Shown here: piece after piece, positions 60,802 through 64,000 of the stretch
How positions within the stretch are numbered: the first letter of the stretch is position 1
Layout: each line of letters opens with the position of its first letter
Position numbers and translations under genes: made by a program
Notes under the pieces: generated by a model
What the model saw: the letters and a program-made list of their open reading frames with translations, nothing else
Told to the model about the DNA's origin: nothing
Database searches by the model: none
Source of the DNA: Gnetum montanum
Lineage: Eukaryota; Streptophyta; Gnetopsida; Gnetales; Gnetaceae
Reading direction: 5' to 3'
Length of the DNA: 64,000 nucleotides
NCBI GenBank assembly: GCA_015680685.1
Contig: MNCI01030629.1
Location: 832 to 64,831 of the forward strand

Positions 60802-61712
60802 TCAACGGTTGAGTAGCTTCTTTACTTTTCGAAGCTTGAGATTAGGAGTAGGGCATGTTGGTGTGATCGTATATTCAGTGTCTCCTTTGCTAGTTATGTC
60901 AAATGGTAATTCTGACCATGAGACGTTTGGGGGAATGGTCCCTATGTCAGCATGTTCTGATGTTTCCAAATTTTGTAATGTTTCTGTGTCTTCTGGGGGA
61001 TTATGGTTTGGAGGTTGATCATCACTTTGGGTCTTATTTGGTGCATTGTCTTGTTTAGGCTCATCAGTGGTGTCATCTTGTTTAAACTTAGGGGTAGATT
61101 CGTCTTGTTTAGATTCATCGAATTCGACCTTTGAGCCTTGGTTTATGCCTACGTGTGAAGAGGTGTTGGATGTAGCCACGTCACCATGTATAATGATTTC
61201 ACCACCTTCGTAAGGTAAGTGAATCTCTTGATGGATGGGTGAGGATACTGCTTTCAATTGGGCTAACCAAGTTCGTCCCAAAATCAAGTTAAATCATGGC
61301 ATCTCATCTACGACAACANCAATTGGGCTAACCAAGGTCGTCCCAAAATCAAGTTAAATCATGGCATCTCATCTACGACAACAAACACAGCTGATGTGGG
61401 GAACTGGCCCCCCACTATAAAGTCCAAAGTGAGTGTTCCTTTTACTATGACACGTGATCTGCTGAATGATTTTAGGAATGTCGTGGATGTTGGTGTTATC
61501 TGCTCTGTGAGCCCTAATTGTTTGATGATGGGGAATGGTACTACGTTTGTGGCTACCCCATCATCAACATGCACCTTATGTATTTTAAACCAATTGACTT
61601 GTATGATTATGAACATAGGTGTGGTGGTGACTTCTCCTATTTTTTCATCTGTTTTGATGTTATCTGCATGGAAGCCTAGTGATGTGGACCTTAATCCTTG
61701 ATGTGGAAACAT
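60802..61712 (-). pseudogene. Tat protease region
   Basis: On the minus strand VHVDDGVATNVVPFPIIKQL (about 61555) corresponds to the retropepsin active site, with D-D-G where relatives have D-G/N-G. After LDFIVGGQFPTSAVFVVVDE (~61390), ILGRTWLAQLKAVSS (~61275) gives the conserved protease end. A hydrophilic Asp/Lys/Thr-rich linker runs to 60802. The frame is interrupted at the single-N duplication (61255-61383), which is probably an assembly artefact, so the protease may be less broken than it looks. Confidence 0.75.
61255..61383. other. Single-N gap flanked by 64-bp direct duplication
   Basis: N at 61319 lies between 61255-61318 and 61320-61383, which differ at one base. It falls within the Tat protease and is the third such site in the window. 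Confidence 0.85.
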
Positions 61713-61719
61713 TACTGAT

Positions 61720-62510
61720 GAATGGATGGTTTAGTTGTAGGTAAGTCTTCGCTGACAGGGATCGATGTTAGCATACGTGCTAGGGCTTCGTGGTGTACTT
61801 GAGAAGTCATCATTAGGTCATACAAGCTTAGCGATGTGTTCTTTTGTTTGAGGGCCTATGTAACCTGGGTTAGGGCGCTAGCCAAGTCTTTGTTGTTTGG
61901 TATGTTCTTGTTGGTTGAGACTTGGTCCATTATACCCAACAGTTGTATTTCTTGAGGGAGGGTTGCTATGTGGTCAACTGTAATTGTTGGGTTTGTCTCC
62001 TCGGGCATTCTTGACTTGTTAGCTTGGTTACTTGTGCTTGGCTTATCAGTTGTCAGAGCCATGGGTATAGCATTTAATGGAGTGGGTTTTGGGTATCTCG
62101 ACTCATGACCTTGATGTTCTCTTTCCAAATGTTCCCTGGTCAACCTGTTTGTGAGGTGTTCTCATCGAGGGCACGGGGGAACCGTCGGGGTTTGAACGTC
62201 TGGTTGCTTTGGGACCCGAATGACAAATTGAATAGGGCGGGTTTGCGATGGAACTGTTGGTGGTTGAGCATCATGGTGTTTAGGCATCCAGATTATGAAT
62301 GGAGTGGGGTGAGTTGGCGGTTGAGCTATCAGATTTTGAACATCTGGTTGCTTAGGCACCCTGATGGTGAATGGAGTTGGTCTGGTTTGGGGTTGTATGT
62401 CTGCGGTTGCAATAGCAGGCGGTACCTGGATCACAAAGGGAGTGGGCTTGGTTTTTGGGGGTGTGTTCGTTGTTGCTGCCATAGGAGGTACCCAGATGAC
62501 AAACGGTTTT
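61720..62510 (-). pseudogene. Tat gag-protease linker with Pro-rich peptide repeats
   Basis: Frames 61856-62143 and 62162-62482 on the minus strand. The latter holds at least four copies of a P-T-P-F-V-I-R-V-P type unit (PTPFVIQVP, PTPFTIRVPKQPDVQ, PTPFIIWMPKHHDAQ, PIQFVIRVPKQPDVQ). A fifth, KPFVVRVP, is at the end of the gag frame (~62590). The unit is 24-27 residues. This is an accessory linker between the gag knuckle and the protease. I know no function for it. Confidence 0.7.
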
Positions 62511-64000
62511 CAAGGTGTGGAGGGTGTATGTGCTAGAAATGAGGGTTGGGGAGATGGTGTTGACGCTATAGGAACACGAACCACAAAGGGTTTTCTGGGT
62601 ATTCCCTGTTCATTGCCGAGATGTATTGTGTTGATCACATAAGGAGCCTCCTTGGTGTTAAGGGGATCCTTATACATGCCCATAGATTGATTTTGCATTT
62701 TTACAGGGTTAGCTTCGTCGAAGGTTATTTCACCCCTATCAATCATACGTTGTATGTCTTGTTTCAGGGTGAAACAATGATCGATTCCGTGCCTGTTTCG
62801 CTGATGGTATTCGCAAAATCTATCTAGCCTAAATCCTCTCGGAACCGGAGGCTCATTCGGTGTTGCCAAGCTTAGGTTTTTGACCAATTCACAGTATTGG
62901 TCATGTTTCTGGGCTGCCGCAGGAGAAAACTGCTTATGTTTGATGGCCCCAGCTTTTAAAAGTTGATCTAGTAGTTGCGAAGGCTTCATAGGTAATGGTG
63001 TATATTGAGCAGGTTCTTTTCTCTTGAATGTACTGGCATGACCCATGTTAGCAGTTTGCATGAAGAATGGTTCGGGTGTGGGTGCTTGAGAAGTTCTCTC
63101 ATAGTTAATGGGAATAGTAGGTTGTTTCCCTTTCTGTCCCACGTTGTTGGGTTGAGCCATCTCTACTACTACTACCACTGTTGCTTTAGCCTTGTCTTTG
63201 TCTTTCTTCGTGTGTTGATTTTTGAAGGTTGAATAAGTGGGGTTATGACTATTTTGGGTTGGCCCCTATATGTTCTTTATTTGTACAAAAGCTTGACTCA
63301 GAGTGTGAGCGTTTAGATAGTAGAGCTTTGATTTAACGAAGTCATTCATGGCTCCTTTAAGAATTGTAAGTAGGTATGTTTCCGGGATTGGCTCATGAAG
63401 TTCATTAACTGCAACACTCCATCTCTGAATGAACTTTTGCACAAGTTCTAGTGGTGCTTGCTTTACCTAGATTAGACTGTCTAGGGTTGCTTTGGGCTTC
63501 AGGTTGTACTTAAACCTGGTAAAAAACTGGTGTTACAGATCCTCCAGAGAGGATATAGAGTTACGGGGTAAGGCTCTGTACCAGTCTAAGGCTCTTCCAG
63601 TTAAAGACATGGCGAACACACGTAGGATTGTGTGAGGCCAAGCTTGAAGCAACAAACATTCTAATCTAAATGTTACTAAGTGGGTGTTGGGGCCTCCTTC
63701 CCTGTTATATTTTGTTAATTGGGGCAATGAAACTCCCTTGGGTAAAGTTAGAGGTGGCACTGAGGAACTGATCGGATCATCTTGGTAGAAGTCCAATACT
63801 TGAAGCTCTTTAGTGTTAGCGGTTTTAAGGTGCTTTACCTCATCAATGAGCTCTTGCATCATCCTTTTGGCTTCGGCCCATTCTTGGGCACTTGGTGGTG
63901 CAGTAGGTTGGTTAATTTGAGTGCTATACAAGTTAGACTGCTATACGGTTGGTAGGAATGATGACTGTTGCATTATTGATGGTTGTACTTGAGTGATGTT
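62510..64000 (-). pseudogene. Tat gag, partial at window end
   Basis: The minus-strand frame at 63931-63533 has the capsid-domain landmarks LPQLTKYNREGGPNTHLVTF and GRALDWYRALPRNSISSLED. It continues after stops (the first at 63533, where relatives have Gln) through the 63178-62510 frame. That frame carries the zinc-knuckle-like CEYHQRNRHGIDHC at about 62800 and an IQRMIDRGEI tail typical of Tat gag. The N-terminus may continue beyond 64000. Confidence 0.8.

Larger units (their letters stand above)
51232..64000 (-). mobile_element. Tat-lineage Ty3/gypsy retrotransposon, minus strand, extends past window
   Basis: Reading right to left: gag (63931-61856), protease (61712-60802), a 5.9-kb insertion, RT (54660-53770), RNase H (to ~53000), a second archaeal-type RNase H (52930-52560), then an LTR-like segment. 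The double RNase H is diagnostic of the Tat lineage. Integrase, which should follow the second RNase H, is absent; coding sequence stops at 52344 where the LTR candidate starts. The 5' LTR and gag N-terminus lie beyond 64000. Confidence 0.75.

Overview
This is plant nuclear DNA: AT-rich, with intron-split genes, GT/AG splice sites, tRNA-derived SINEs and Ty3/gypsy retrotransposons of the Athila, Tat and chromovirus lineages. Two host genes can be rebuilt exon by exon. I cannot name the species. The 6 kb introns suggest a plant with a fairly large, repeat-rich genome.

Layout. 1-2.6 kb: pieces of Athila-like elements (an LTR end on the minus strand, a 3' internal remnant, and an LTR on the plus strand). 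2.8-4.8 kb: a cluster of five copies of one tRNA-derived SINE family, with C-rich tails. 4.9-5.6 kb: tandem duplications just upstream of a gene. 5.86-21.2 kb (+): an EMSY-LIKE (EML) chromatin-reader gene in ten coding exons (489 codons), with two introns over 6 kb. 22.8-25 kb: a decayed chromovirus pol. 26.7-34.2 kb (-): a small, probably plastid-targeted protein with four CxxCxGxG motifs (DnaJ-type zinc finger) in four exons. The two host genes are convergent. 34.6-41.2 kb: decayed repeats, a solo LTR with a perfect 5-bp target duplication, and a family of imperfect palindromic repeats. 41.2-51.2 kb (+): an Athila-lineage element (LTR, gag, protease, RT, RNase H, integrase, spacer, possible env-like ORF) with many stops. 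51.2-64 kb (-): a Tat-lineage element (gag, protease, RT, RNase H and an extra archaeal-type RNase H; integrase missing).

The most unusual feature is at 56.5-60.2 kb. Between the protease and RT regions of the minus-strand Tat element lies a plus-strand, intron-containing pseudogene. Its first part looks like an FCP1/SCP-type (NIF) HAD phosphatase domain whose catalytic acidic residues are gone. A large unrecognised region and a probable C-terminal coiled coil follow. Because it is antisense to the element, its introns would survive retrotransposition, so it may be a host gene captured by the element. It could also be a later nested insertion.

None of the retroelements looks autonomous. Many stops fall where the family normally has Gln, Arg or Trp, as expected from deamination of methylated cytosine. 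Three single-N gaps are each flanked by a 43-64 bp direct duplication; these look like unmerged contig ends, not biology.
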